DNA of 36,811 nt from Nemertoderma westbladi (GCA_032718475.1 JAUCBJ010008212.1:1-36811), one strand, 5' to 3'. Numbered from the stretch's first letter, positions 9,738 to 19,548 are shown. Numbers and translations: made by a program. Notes: a model not told the origin generated them from the letters alone.

Positions 9738-10674
9738 ATGGATCCAATACAGTCCCCACTTAGAGTTTGTACTTATAACTGCTTGGGTTGAATAACAGTG
9801 GTGTGGTTATTTTTGACTTATGTGATTCCCACGACCTAGTATTTATCCAAGAGACCTGGCTCTACAAGCAAGTGCTAAGTATACTTAATTCTATACATCC
9901 GGAATTTTTTGGGTTTGGGATTTACTCTGTGGATTTATCAGACGGTCCTTGGTCTGGTCGTCCCTTTGGGGGTTTAGCTATTTTATTGCGAAAGTCATCA
10001 TTTGGTCTCCTCATCGAAAGTCTTATTTAGTTACTTGTATTGAATACGAAGATGTGCTTCTCCTTGGTTGTACAGTAGCTACCTCGGATGGTAACTGTGT
10101 GCTTTTTATTAATATATATATATGCACCGAGTGACTCACTTATTAATCATGACTTATTTAGTTCTATACTGGAAGTGTCACAGTATCATTACTGATTACC
10201 CTGGTAGCCCCTATTTGTATTATTGGCGATTTTAACACCAACACTACTAATACTTTTGGTAAAGATCTGGAGAGTTTTTGTAATTTTTCTGGTCTGACTT
10301 ACTCTGATAAAATTGTATTACCCTGTGATTCATTCTCTTTTATTAGATTAGCCCATGGATCCCTGTTCTAGCTTTATACTACAATATCGGACATTTCCCT
10401 TTTATATAATTTGGTAGGTTGTGATCACATTCCTGTTTCCATGGTTACTAACATAAACTTGGGCTCCAAGGAGTACTGTTATGCTGATCATGAGCCCGGA
10501 TTTACAGTGGTACCCATTTGGAGCAAGGCATCGTCCAATAATATTTTTAATTATACCAATCAAGTAAATGTCGATTTTCCCAATTTGATTCTTCCTCTTG
10601 ATAGTTTAATTTGCTGTGGTGTTCATTGTAGTAATAACATTCACAAGTCATCTCGTTACCAGCTGTACCATTAG
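9738..10674 (+). pseudogene. LINE ORF2 apurinic-type endonuclease remnant (CR1/L2-like)
   Basis: An ATG at 9738 opens PLRVCTYNCLG. A one-base loss then shifts the frame to NNSGVVIFDLCDSHDLVFIQETWL, which holds the catalytic Glu block QETW. After several lesions the block CIIGDFNTN appears near 10220, followed by an in-frame TAG near 10366 and then NLVGCDHIPVSMV, the C-terminal DH motif. The remaining frame to 10674 fits the linker that normally precedes the reverse transcriptase in CR1/L2-like elements, but no reverse transcriptase motif follows. The element is therefore internally deleted. It is non-functional, with at least two frameshifts and one stop. Intact relatives nick the target DNA for reverse transcription. 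Confidence 0.75.
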
Positions 10675-10848
10675 TTGCTTTACTCAATTTACTTAATTAG
10701 TTGAATAGTTCTCTTTCATAGTTCTAGGGTTTAGTGTTATTGTATTGTAGAGTTGTGCGGTGACATTTAGTTTCATTATTAAGTGTACCTGCACGAAAAT
10801 AAATTAATAATAATAATATAATATATAGATGGCCTAATAAACTACATA
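10675..10848 (+). mobile_element. Probable LINE 3' end with an (ATA)n tail
   Basis: The sequence after the endonuclease remnant is non-coding and ends around 10800-10830 in AATAAATTAATAATAATAAT, a simple-repeat tail as seen at LINE 3' ends. It probably belongs to the same internally deleted element; this is inferred from position only. Confidence 0.4.
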
Positions 10849-10922
10849 AGTTTCTAGAAAAATATATTCAATGCACTTCTCTGTTTCTGTGAAAACAAAT
10901 AAAGTATATTATTCTAGAAACT
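10849..10922. repeat. Short hairpin around TTTCTAGAAA-like arms
   Basis: AAGTTTCTAGAA near 10849 is matched by TTCTAGAAACTT ending at about 10922, giving arms of about 20 bp with three mismatches and a ~35-bp loop. Confidence 0.4.
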
Positions 10923-11004
10923 TAGAATACCCTAAAATTCGTTTCGAGATGTAATATTTGTTTGTCAAAAGTCAATTTGACGAATTAATGTTTAATAATA
11001 GATA

Positions 11005-11793
11005 ATGGTTAAGAAATGTTGCGTGGTAAATTGCAAGTCAGGATTGCAAGGTCACGAAAGAAACCCAAGATACAAGTTTCCAAGAGAGTCGAACAAAGAT
11101 TTATGAATTAAATGGGTAAGGTTAGTGAATCGTCAACATTTTGAAACTTTGTGCCATTTTCACGAATCTGCATCGACCATTTCGATTCCCATTACATAAA
11201 GACCAATGATCTTTTTCACCATTTTGTTGCGATGGGACTTGACTTAAAATTTCAGCAGAAGGAACTCCCCAGTCGATGGTGCCCGATGTGTCCCCCAGCC
11301 GCAAGACACAAAGAGGACTGAAAAGGATTGAAGACGTTGTCAGTTATCTTAAAAACATTAGTACCAGTAATGTATTTCCAGTAATGTAACAAGCCAGACC
11401 ACACTATTCATCAGAGATAATTTGCTATTCCTTACTGCTGAGATACACTTCATTACAGGCTTATAGGATGTTATAGAAAGAAATCCAATTACCATTATTG
11501 GATAAACTAAGCCAATCAGTGGTGGTGGTATTGGTACTCTTCAGGGTTTAGAAGCACTATTAAACAGTGGAGAATTTCACAAGGACATCATTATATTAGT
11601 GGATGAAATAAAATTGCTACCAGAAGCGAGCTACAATAGTGGTAATTTTGTTGGCATGGATGAAGAAAAAGGCTATTTATACGGCAGCATCACCTGCTTC
11701 ATGATTGTCAGTCATAAGACAGGGGAATTGAAGGCCCTTTCCGAAGTTACTGATCCTAAGTATCTTGATGATAGCTGTAATATTAATCAATAA
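11005..11793 (+). pseudogene. P-element / THAP9-like transposase, THAP domain plus catalytic core fragment
   Basis: The ATG at 11005 opens MVKKCCVVNCKSG then RYKFPRES, the first half of a C2CH THAP zinc finger. A TGA replaces the expected Trp of DL-W-IKW at about 11104. After a one-base shift the finger ends in SRICIDHF, the C-x2-H-F signature. Lesions follow. From about 11505 the frame reads PISGGGIGTLQGLEALL, then IIILVDEIKLLPEASYNSG and GYLYGSITCFMIV. This matches the catalytic-core start of THAP9/P-type transposases, where the Asp of VDE is the presumed first catalytic residue. The frame ends at 11793, and the C-terminal half is absent. Such enzymes bind DNA through the THAP finger and cut and paste P-type elements. 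This copy is dead. Confidence 0.75.
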
Positions 11794-11873
11794 TCATATG
11801 GGGTGAGCCACAGAGTCTGTGTGTGTATTATTATAATTATAATGTATAATATTATTACTTTCAGTATATAGTG

Positions 11874-11977
11874 AAAAAATGAGAAAGGATGTCACTGGGG
11901 GTTGAACCAATAAGCCTGAAACCGACTGTACAACGCTGGACAGGTTCAACCCCCAGAGACATCCTTCATCATTTTTT
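11874..11977. repeat. 104-bp hairpin with 35-bp arms
   Basis: The arm 11874-11908 and the inverse complement of 11943-11977 differ at about three positions. Both contain the word GGATGTC and the block GGGGGTTGAACC at the inner end. The loop is 34 bp. It lies between the P-like and hAT pseudogenes and may be a foldback element or a transcribed hairpin. GGTTCAACCCC resembles a tRNA B box, but the long continuous stem excludes a tRNA fold. Confidence 0.65.
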
Positions 11978-12894
11978 AAATTACTGAACAACATTGTATT
12001 TACCTTTTAAATTAATAAAGCATTATCTTGAAGTAGCCATACATAGTGGTAGCCGTGCTGTTCCTTTCCTTATCTTTCCGATAGGTTAGTGGGTTCTCTC
12101 CATGTCCAATTTTCACATCCTTGAGATATGCTTCTACCAGATCTTTGGCCTGATCTTCAGCCATTTTCAGTGTTGATGATGGTGCGGATGTGGAAGTACC
12201 ACCAGGGTCTTGTAGAAACTTGACCCATGCATCATCACATGGAGGTTGAGAAGGAGGTATAGATCTAGAAGTGGAGGGGACTGGGTTGAGTGGAGCTAAT
12301 TCTGCAGATACTTTACATGTTAGGGTTAGCATGGCAGCGTTTACTAGTATGGCATCCCAAAACACCTAGTCAACTAAGAGTCAACAAACGAAATCAGTCA
12401 ATTAAAATTAATATATATTAAGAAAATTATAAAAAGAGTTAAAATTTTTAGTGTTATTCCTAAAATTTTATAAGAGCCAGGGACAACCAGGATACATTGT
12501 GATTCGGAACCTGATAAATCAGTTTGTATCATATCTTCTGGTGCTGAACACTTCAACTTCATGGTAAAGTACTAGTCTAAAGCTGTAAAGTCGACTGTAT
12601 TGTGAAATAACAACTACCAGTACATAACAACTTATGTTATTAGTAACGGCATCATGTAATGTAAATAAAATTTTGTTTAGTATTAAATAAGACATAATTT
12701 CAAAACTCACTTGTTTCTTAAAACTTGGATCTAAGACCGTAGCTAGTGCAAACTCCTCTGCACCCTCTAGATAATGCTCACTGTTATCTCTACCACCGAA
12801 ATATGGCTCCAACTGCTTTAATAATCCTTGTTTTAGGTTTGCAAAACCAGGCAGTGCCACGACATCAACCTTCCCTAGTTCCCTCTTTAGAAAT

Positions 12895-13579
12895 CTGAAA
12901 TTATTGTATTTATAAAAGGCAAATGCAAATTAACTGCTCATTACATATGTCTTAGTCACCTCTCCAGATTTTATTTAATTCGTTGTACAAACCTACTGTT
13001 AAAGTTTTTTTTCTATAGTGATTTGACTACTATAGTGATTTGACATTAAATAAATTAAATATTATTATTATCTATTCAAGCTTTTCATTAACTAATGTAC
13101 GCCTATCTGTCAGTATGGCTCAATGTTTTTGAACGGCAATGCCCAATATCTCAGCTAACAGCTCAGTCAAATCTATTTAGTTTAAAAATAATTTTGAGAA
13201 TATTTTTTATGTGTTTATTCAAGTTGTTACTATTGGGAGGCTAGTTTTTTTAATGGTAGCTAAGCTGGTTTAAATTTCTAAGAATATCAACGTTTGTATT
13301 TAGATAAAGTATAAGAGTAAACAGGACATAATTAATAAATAAAGATAACATGATTTAGTGCTTACCCCCTGTAGAGAATTGCTTCTGAGACACAGGAGTC
13401 CTCACGTTCGCACTTCATTGATATTCAATGTTATTTATTATTATTCATTTAATATTATATCTATATTATTAGCGCCTGGTTAAATTGTCAAATAATCCAG
13501 AAATTTAAGACTAAAACATCAACGCAATCCATTGTGTATTATTACATATACTGTATATTTCAATTTATAGTAGGCCTAC
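12895..13579 (-). other. Inferred intron 1 of the hAT gene
   Basis: This AT-rich stretch of 685 bp lies between the donor GT at 13579-13578 and the acceptor AG at 12896-12895. The flanking exons join in phase. No other gene was seen in it. Confidence 0.5.
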
Positions 13580-13844
13580 CTTTTGTAAATGGTCGTCAGT
13601 GGCAGTGGTTTGTTTAAGCTAAAGAAAGCTATATTAAGTGTTTGAGAGACAGGAACTGACTCATACATGGAGCTCCATCTTGTTTCCGAGTACCCAATTA
13701 CTGATAGTATCTTATCCTTTTCCTTTTCCTTGCATTGTACGCTTCGAAGTCATCGGGTAGCTTTCATGCTTCTTATAAAAATAGGCAACAGTTTTGTGAA
13801 ATTTGTTAATTATAATTGATATATCAGTCTTGAACTCGAACATT

Positions 13845-14240
13845 GTATGGGTGATGACGAGATGTAAACTGTGGTTGAAACAACCATGGTAGCCATGGCA
13901 AACTATGGCCATTTTCTAGGCCATTTATCATGTTCAAGGCATTATCCCATAGAATATGGTAGAGTTTTCCAACAAGAACCCTATTGTCAACTATCTTTCC
14001 CAGAATGAAAGCCATGTTGGTTGCTTTGTGAGGTCCAGTATCTTTCAGTGCATGGGTGATGATGAGATGTAAACCGTAGTTGAAACAACCATGGTGGGAC
14101 CAACCATTATTTTCTAGGCCATTTACCATTCCAAGGCGTTATCATTACATTACACATACATTTACCAAGGCATTATCCCGTAGAATATGGGGCAGTTTTA
14201 TTTTCCAACAAGATCCCAACCATCTTTCCCAGAATGGAAG
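13845..14240 (-). repeat. Tandem duplication within hAT exon 1 (about 200 bp unit)
   Basis: The segment from about 13850 and the segment from about 14052 both read the ATNxAxILGK to ALNMxNGLEN to CFN-LHL block. The second is more diverged and carries a ~30-bp local insertion near 14132-14165. The duplication puts the CF-H-LHL region into the predicted protein twice, which no hAT enzyme normally has. Confidence 0.7.
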
Positions 14241-14619
14241 CGATGTTGGTTGCTGTGTGAGTATCTGGGAATGGCAAACACTCCAGCACAACCATTTTTC
14301 ATTGCCATGTAGCAGAGATGAAGCAGACAGTGAAACTTATAAAGGACTCCACTTTGCTCAAGGTCCAGATGTTAGTTGTAGCCGAATAATAAGTACTGCA
14401 GCAAGCCTATAAATTATTTATCTAGCAGTATGGTATAGGATTTAAATCGGAAATAAAACTGTTGTAAAAAAAACGTCAAGAAAACTGACAGCAAATTAAA
14501 GACATGAAGAATTATTACGTTGTACTGTAGAATAGTGTTGCAAATAAATGCTGGTATAGGAATGGAGTTTGTCAGTTTGTATGAATTACTGTATGCATAG
14601 GCTTAGTGAAGAGTTTAAG
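14043..14619. repeat. Segment duplicated at 23345-23876 (copy 1)
   Basis: From the TTTCAGTGCATGGGTGATGA word at 14043 to TTAGTGAAGAG at ~14619 the sequence matches 23345-23876 in the same orientation. Beyond about 14215 only two or so differences are visible in about 400 bp. Before that point copy 1 has extra insertions. The shared part covers a hAT exon and about 220 bp of its upstream intron. Confidence 0.85.
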
Positions 14620-15368
14620 AGTTAGGGTTTCTGTAGAATATGAGTTTTATAAATATGGTTTAGCCCTCTACCTCGCTATTGCATCCTTAACTACTAAATG
14701 CGCCTTAAATAACATTAAAAACTAAACTGAGTGAGAGGGTTAACAACGTAAATTTTTTTTATTTCGTTTATTTTTTCGGCCTTTTAGCCTAGCCCACGAA
14801 ATACAGTACCGGTACCGGTTCATACAGTATACTCCAAATTTGAGAGTTTCAGCCTTGGCCACTATACCGATAGCTATGGTCCAGGACACAAACAACTACA
14901 GTACATATTACAGTACTAGTACATCACACCAACAATGTTTGGCAAACTAGAATGTATAAAATATGCATCTCACTCAACAAAGAAAAAAAGCACCCTGCAA
15001 ATCTTCCTAAGTAGTCTGTCAGTGGCGGATTTAACTTTTGACCCCAGTTTGAAGGGAGACTAATAATGATGCATGGTACTGTACAGTAGTTGAAAATTTA
15101 TAATTATTTTAAATTGCCCGTAAGTTGATAAACAAAGCTGGTCCTACATAAAATATTGATAGTACATGGTGTGAGGGGGTAATGTTATGAACGCCAGCCA
15201 GCGAAGCTCAATGTCGGATTCCTAAATTATTTACAGTGTGTTTGTACGGCGCAATAGAATGTACAACAACAACAGTACTCCTCACCCTGCCTCAACACCG
15301 CCAACGCATGTCAAATGCCTATCTAAAAACTAATGCATTCCACACTCTCTTAAACAGAACCAGTACAC
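14620..15368. other. Non-coding stretch
   Basis: No gene is supported. A doubled ACCGGT lies at about 14810-14820 (GTACCGGTACCGG). The rest is AT-rich single-copy-looking sequence with short microsatellite-like patches. Confidence 0.45.
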
Positions 15369-15760
15369 CAGTGTCCTAGGCGAATACTCCCGTCCACGCG
15401 GAATGCCCCCCTCCCCATAGACTTAAGTATAGTAATACTGCAGTACCGCAGTAGGCCTGGGATTTATTTGTTTGTTTTTTTTTGGTTAGGGTTTTTTGGT
15501 CAGGCCCAAACCGTAATTAAAACTGTCATGTAACCGTTGTAAGTCATAAGACTCTAATCTAAGAAATTTTGTGGAATTTTGCACCCTTGCCATTGGCCCG
15601 ATAATTAGGGTTTCGGGCCGCCATTTCACTTTGAATCGGGGTTTCGGACCGCCACTCTCGAAATCTGGGGTGAAAATGGTCTGGGGGCATTTGGCACTAG
15701 GTGAAAATGCCCAGGGTGCATTCCGCGTGGGGGGGTATTGTCTTGTCGCCTGTGACACTG
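15369..15760. mobile_element. 392-bp non-autonomous inverted-repeat element (hAT-like ends)
   Basis: The left end starts CAGTGTCCTAGGCGA and the right end is its near inverse complement, TCGCCTGTGACACTG. After a 7-bp gap the inner parts match again (CCACGCGGAATGC against GCATTCCGCGTGG). The terminal inverted repeats are therefore about 40 bp. CAGTG-type ends are common in hAT elements, but no matching 8-bp target duplication is visible at 15361-15368 and 15761-15768. Inside is a direct repeat of the word GGGTTTCGG-x-CCGCCA. No protein is encoded. Confidence 0.65.
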
Positions 15761-15767
15761 GTATATC

Positions 15768-15778
15768 GACTAGTACTG
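15768..15778. repeat. Target site duplication of the RTE element, left
   Basis: GACTAGTACTG immediately precedes the element and recurs exactly at 19549-19559. Confidence 0.8.
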
Positions 15779-15832
15779 TCAGTAGTAAGTAGTCAGGTCA
15801 GGTATTCTAGGTCATTGATCAAGAAAACTTGC

Positions 15833-15858
15833 CACCTCCTTGCAGCATAAAGGAGGTG
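15833..15858 (+). promoter_or_regulatory. Hairpin near the RTE 5' end
   Basis: CACCTCCTT (15833-15841) and AAGGAGGTG (15850-15858) form a 9-bp stem with an 8-base loop, about 55 bp from the element start. A role in RNA processing or translation of the LINE transcript is possible but unproven. Confidence 0.45.
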
Positions 15859-15970
15859 CCACCTGTAGCTGCATAGACCCTATTACTAGGGCAAATCTGG
15901 TCCTGTAACTAGGACCCCCTTCGTTCTGGGATAAGGACGCCCTTGGTCCTGGATTAAGGACCCATATACT

Positions 15971-16200
15971 TGGCTGCAGGGGTATATGGCCTGACCAGGC
16001 AGATGGTGATCTACCAATGGCTGGTCAGGAGTAGAGTGTTCTCATGTCCACTCTGAGAGCACTTCACTGCGACCTGCACCTGGCAGCAAGGGTACAGGGC
16101 ATGACCCAGCAGATGAGCTGCAACAGCCAATGGTGGGTCATGTGCGCCAGAGTAGATATGGGTGATGGGCCTCATATCTGACTCCATTGCGACACCCACC
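15971..16200 (+). promoter_or_regulatory. Two diverged subrepeats in the RTE leader
   Basis: The block around 15971 (GGCTGCAGGGGTATATGGCC) and the block around 16082 (GGCAGCAAGGGTACAGGGCA) begin parallel stretches. Both continue with CAG-CAGATG, CCAATGG-TGGTCA and CACTGCGAC or CATTGCGAC-like words about 105-115 bp apart. Tandem 5' monomers carry promoter activity in some other LINEs; that role here is inferred. Confidence 0.5.
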
Positions 16201-16207
16201 CTGTGGA

Positions 16208-19200
16208 ATGGCAAACCAGGGTGCAGTATTTGCCCCGAGAGCTGACTCGGCAAAAAAACACCCTCCAACCCCCACTATGGATTACATTAGCAATGCGGAG
16301 GTCCGGCCACTAGAGGCCAGTGGAATTACCGGACACAATCGGCCTCACAGGCGTCAGTTAACTCCTGACCGGCTGCATGTCTCACCCCCTACTGGAGAGA
16401 GAGCAGCCAACAATTCTTTGAGCCCCTTTCCTGATGACCTTTCTGGCCCAAACCCTGGGTCACCAGGGAGGCCAGATTGTGATGGGGAGAGGGATTCTGG
16501 AGTTGGAGGCTACTCTCATGTTCCACCCCGACCAACAAAGCCATTGGTGAATCTGAGGCAAGTCACTAGACTAGCCTCAGTAAACACCCTAACACTCGGG
16601 TCCCCAATGCGACAAGGTGAGCTGACTGCCTTGGCAGATAAGCTTTCTCTTAGCGCAGTGGGTGTTCAAGAGCACCGAATGCAGACTGGACAGACTGATG
16701 AGGTTCTGATTAAGGACATGGGGGGCGGTTGGCGACTCGCCCTCGCGTCAGCAGATGATAGTGGCAATGGTGGAATTGGTCTATTGATGAATCCAACTGC
16801 ACATGCAGCATTGGACAAAATAGACCAAATCTCTAACCGCATCATCCGTTGCCACTTCTCATGTTCTGGAAGACTGGCTAAGCAGTTTCCTAAGGTGGTT
16901 CTGATTGTGTGCTACTCTCCAACTAGTGTTGCCCCTGTAGAGGAGGTGGAAAATTTCTACCACAATCTACAAGCAGCTACTGATGGAGTGGATCAGCATG
17001 CATTCTTAACATTCCTGGGAGACTTTAATGCAAGTCTGCATCAATCACCTACATTGCCCTGGGTCAATAGCAATAGTGTTAACCGAAATTCTGTCCATCT
17101 TCAGGATTTTATCTCTGGAAATGGATTGTTTTCGGCTGGAACCCAGTTCAAGAAGCGAACTGGAAAGCTATGGACTCATAGTGGACCCAGTGGTCATAAG
17201 TCCCAGATAGACCATATTCTGTTTCGTAGGAAATACAGGAGCTCTATACAAGACTGTAATGCATTTACACTTCTACCCTTCTCCAGTGATCACCGTCTTA
17301 TTGTGGCCAAGGTAAGACTTAGTCTGCGTGCTAGCAGAACAACGAAATCTGCCAGGCCGCGGCATGACTGGTCCTCTCTGTTGAAACAGCCAAGTGTGAG
17401 ATCCAGCTTCACACTACAGCTGAGCAACAGGTATGAGGCTCTTGCCTCTGAGGCGGCAGATCACTGTGAGGGCTATACTGCCTTTACAGAAGCAGTTAAG
17501 TTAGCAGCTGCAGAAACAGTTCCTGTATACCCTCGAAACAGGGAAAGGGCCCCCTGGACTGACAACAAAATTCAGAAGTGCCGAAATGACCTTCATAAGG
17601 CGCAGAAAGAGTCCCGACTCAAACAGACTACAGCGGCCAAGAATGCAGTTAAGGCTGCATCTAGGTCCCTGAACAGGCAGTACTCTGTTAATCTACAGGA
17701 GCTAATAAACCAACAGGTTGATGCCATCAATGATGCTGACGACAGCAGGCAATCATCCCAGGCATGGAAATCAATCAATCTGCTTACTGGGCGGAAAAGC
17801 CAACCAACCACCAAGGTTAAGGCTGAATCACCAGCCGATCGCCTCAATGGTTGGAAAGCCCACTTTGAAAAGCTCCTCAACAATGACAGGGTATTGCCTG
17901 ATAACTTTATAGAAGTAAAAGTGTCTGAGTCTGTACTCCCAGATATTCCCATTGGCGATATCTCCTTTGCAGAAGTGAAGGCTGCTGCAAAGAGCATTAA
18001 GACCAATCGTGCCAGTGGAGTAGATGGTGTTCCCCCTGAGGTCTTTAAAATACCTGAGTGTTTAAAGCTCATCTATCCCATCATAGTAGACATGTACCGA
18101 ACAACAAGAGTCCCACAAGAAATGAAAACAAATAAGTTGGTGCCAGTTCCCAAGAAGGGCAACCTAACACTCTATGGTTCTTTTCGGGGAATCTCATTGA
18201 TCTCGATTGCTGCAAAGCTATACAATAGGATTCTATTAAATCGCATCAGGGATCCCATTGAGAGACTGCTCCGTGGAAATCAGAATGGGTTCCGTAAAGG
18301 TCGTGGGACCATGGAGCCCATTTTGGCACTTAGAAGGATAATTGAAGAATTATCAAAAAAGAAAGACAGGCATCTGGCTGTTATCTTTGTTGACTTCTTC
18401 AAGGCCTTTGATTCAGTCTCTCGCTCACGTATGTTCAGCATACTTTCATTATATGGGATTCCTGATGAAATTATTGCAGCAATCAGATCAGTATACGATG
18501 GTTCGACAACATTTGTGTCTACTGTTGACGGTGACACAGAACCATTTGAAGTGTTATGGGGCGTCCTCCAAGGAGACACACTTGCACCATTCTTGTTCAT
18601 TATTGTGGTTGACTATGTTCTACGCATGTCCTTAGATCATCATAATGATGATGGGGTGATGATAACTCCACCTACTGGCTCCAGAAGTCGAGGAAATCCT
18701 GCCAAGTACCTAACTGATCTAGACTTTGCTGATGACTTAGGAGTACTCTCAGAATCATTAGACGGAGCCCAAAGGCTCCTCAGCTCATTAGAACATGCTG
18801 CTTCTAGTGTTGGTCTTTTTATTAACTCCAGAAAGACCAAAATTCTGACCGTTAACTTTGAAAGTCATCAGCAAGTCTCTGATCGGATGAGCATAAGCTT
18901 AAAGGATGGTATGCTTGAGCATGTGGACGACTTCTGTTACCTGGGATCATGGATCCGGAAGTCAGGTGAGGACCTTCGAATACGTAAGGGAAAGGCATGG
19001 GCAGCCTTGAATAGGCTTTCCAGGATTTGGAAGTCACCGAGAATTAATCGGAAACTTAAGGTCCGATTATTTAGAGCAGCAGTAGTTCCAGTACTCCTCT
19101 ACGAGAGTCCATGCTGGGCTCTAACTGCTGAGGACACCAAATCTCTGGATGGCACATTCACGAGAATGCTACGCCGGGTTCATTGTGTCAAGCACAATGC

Positions 19201-19504
19201 ACACATCTCCAACCAGACACTATATAACATTGGAGGTGTCTCATTGGTTCCCCCAAGCTTGACACTAGAACAAAATCGCCTCCGCTTTGCAGGACATTGC
19301 TTTTGCCGTGAGGACCAGCCAGTGCATAATCTTGTACTTTGGCAGCCTCATGGAGTGAATAAGCATGGTGGACAGCCCATGACTTTCTTGAGACGCATCT
19401 TAAAGGACACTGGCCTTAAAGATGCGGATGATCTAGCAAATGTCATGGGTGATAGGGAGTTGTGGCGGTGCAATTTTGTTGACAAGCCGGCACAGCATTC
19501 TTAA
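16208..19504 (+). CDS. RTE-like LINE ORF, endonuclease plus reverse transcriptase, intact
   Basis: The open frame extends from 16187, but codon 16187 is TTG. The first in-frame ATG is at 16208 (1098 residues), and the ATG at 16277 is a good alternative. Counting from 16187, residues ~128-380 are an apurinic-type endonuclease with GVQEHRM (E162), LGDFN (278-281), IDHILF (D342) and SSDHR (H369). Residues ~600-870 are the reverse transcriptase, with VPVPKKGN, GSFRGISL, VDFFKAFD (D736, D742), GVLQGDTLAPFLF and FADD (847-850; FADD instead of the commoner YADD). The C-terminal ~230 residues carry DDFCYLGSW and WALTAEDTKSLDG, typical of RTE-like proteins. No stop or frameshift is visible and the catalytic residues are present. 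The protein would nick target DNA and copy its own RNA into the nick in the nucleus. The related fragment at 29797 suggests a 6-bp deletion near this copy's C-terminus. Confidence 0.9.
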   Translation: MANQGAVFAPRADSAKKHPPTPTMDYISNAEVRPLEASGITGHNRPHRRQLTPDRLHVSPPTGERAANNSLSPFPDDLSGPNPGSPGRPDCDGERDSGVGGYSHVPPRPTKPLVNLRQVTRLASVNTLTLGSPMRQGELTALADKLSLSAVGVQEHRMQTGQTDEVLIKDMGGGWRLALASADDSGNGGIGLLMNPTAHAALDKIDQISNRIIRCHFSCSGRLAKQFPKVVLIVCYSPTSVAPVEEVENFYHNLQAATDGVDQHAFLTFLGDFNASLHQSPTLPWVNSNSVNRNSVHLQDFISGNGLFSAGTQFKKRTGKLWTHSGPSGHKSQIDHILFRRKYRSSIQDCNAFTLLPFSSDHRLIVAKVRLSLRASRTTKSARPRHDWSSLLKQPSVRSSFTLQLSNRYEALASEAADHCEGYTAFTEAVKLAAAETVPVYPRNRERAPWTDNKIQKCRNDLHKAQKESRLKQTTAAKNAVKAASRSLNRQYSVNLQELINQQVDAINDADDSRQSSQAWKSINLLTGRKSQPTTKVKAESPADRLNGWKAHFEKLLNNDRVLPDNFIEVKVSESVLPDIPIGDISFAEVKAAAKSIKTNRASGVDGVPPEVFKIPECLKLIYPIIVDMYRTTRVPQEMKTNKLVPVPKKGNLTLYGSFRGISLISIAAKLYNRILLNRIRDPIERLLRGNQNGFRKGRGTMEPILALRRIIEELSKKKDRHLAVIFVDFFKAFDSVSRSRMFSILSLYGIPDEIIAAIRSVYDGSTTFVSTVDGDTEPFEVLWGVLQGDTLAPFLFIIVVDYVLRMSLDHHNDDGVMITPPTGSRSRGNPAKYLTDLDFADDLGVLSESLDGAQRLLSSLEHAASSVGLFINSRKTKILTVNFESHQQVSDRMSISLKDGMLEHVDDFCYLGSWIRKSGEDLRIRKGKAWAALNRLSRIWKSPRINRKLKVRLFRAAVVPVLLYESPCWALTAEDTKSLDGTFTRMLRRVHCVKHNAHISNQTLYNIGGVSLVPPSLTLEQNRLRFAGHCFCREDQPVHNLVLWQPHGVNKHGGQPMTFLRRILKDTGLKDADDLANVMGDRELWRCNFVDKPAQHS

Positions 19505-19548
19505 AAATGCAGCTGCAATGCAGCATGCCGATCCTAGTAGTAGTAGTA

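Larger units (their letters stand above)
12012..14395 (-). pseudogene. hAT-superfamily transposase gene, three exons, internally duplicated and broken
   Basis: Exon 1 (14395 to 13580) begins after an AG acceptor and reads YYSATTNIWTLSKVESFISF, then HTATNIASILGK, NALNMVNGLENNGW, HGCFN and LHLIITHAL. It ends with GYSETRWSSMYES and the donor AAAAG/GTAGG. Exon 2 (12894-12711) starts after TTTCAG and reads LLKQLEPYFGG and ATVLDPSFKKQ, with donor CAA/GTGAGT. Exon 3 (12365-12012) follows CTAG and reads VFWDAILVNAA to AYLKDVKIGHGENPL. The phases agree at both junctions (AG/A, then 0). The family motifs TTD-x-WTS, TDNA-NMV, CF-H-LNL, TRWNS and LDPRFK are all recognisable, but the first catalytic Asp reads Asn (TTN). 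There are stops, frameshifts and a tandem duplication in exon 1. The C-terminal dimerisation domain is absent, so the gene is non-functional. Confidence 0.8.
15779..19548 (+). mobile_element. Full-length RTE-like LINE, 3770 bp, intact ORF
   Basis: The element is flanked by the 11-bp direct repeat GACTAGTACTG (15768-15778 and 19549-19559), which fixes both ends. It has a ~430-bp leader with subrepeats, one ORF (16208-19504), a very short 3' untranslated region and a (TAG)n tail at about 19534-19548. A single ORF with an apurinic-type endonuclease and reverse transcriptase, a short 3' end and a simple-repeat tail is typical of the RTE clade; exact clade placement (RTE, RTEX or a neighbour) needs a tree. 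Integrity and target duplication point to a recent insertion. An 879-bp fragment of a sister copy is at 29797-30675. Confidence 0.85.

Noticed and set aside
11874-11977. Possible tRNA gene (GGTTCAACCCC)
   Set aside because: The whole element is one long stem of 35 bp with no D or anticodon arm, so it is a foldback.
14620-15368. Coding remnant between the hAT gene and the inverted-repeat element
   Set aside because: No frame in this stretch keeps protein-like composition over more than a few dozen codons.
16187-16207. RTE ORF start at 16187
   Set aside because: The codon is TTG. The first ATG in frame is 16208, so the longer start was not adopted.
17593-18600. Minus-strand frames of 106-159 codons within the RTE ORF
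   Set aside because: These are antisense shadows of the long LINE coding frame.
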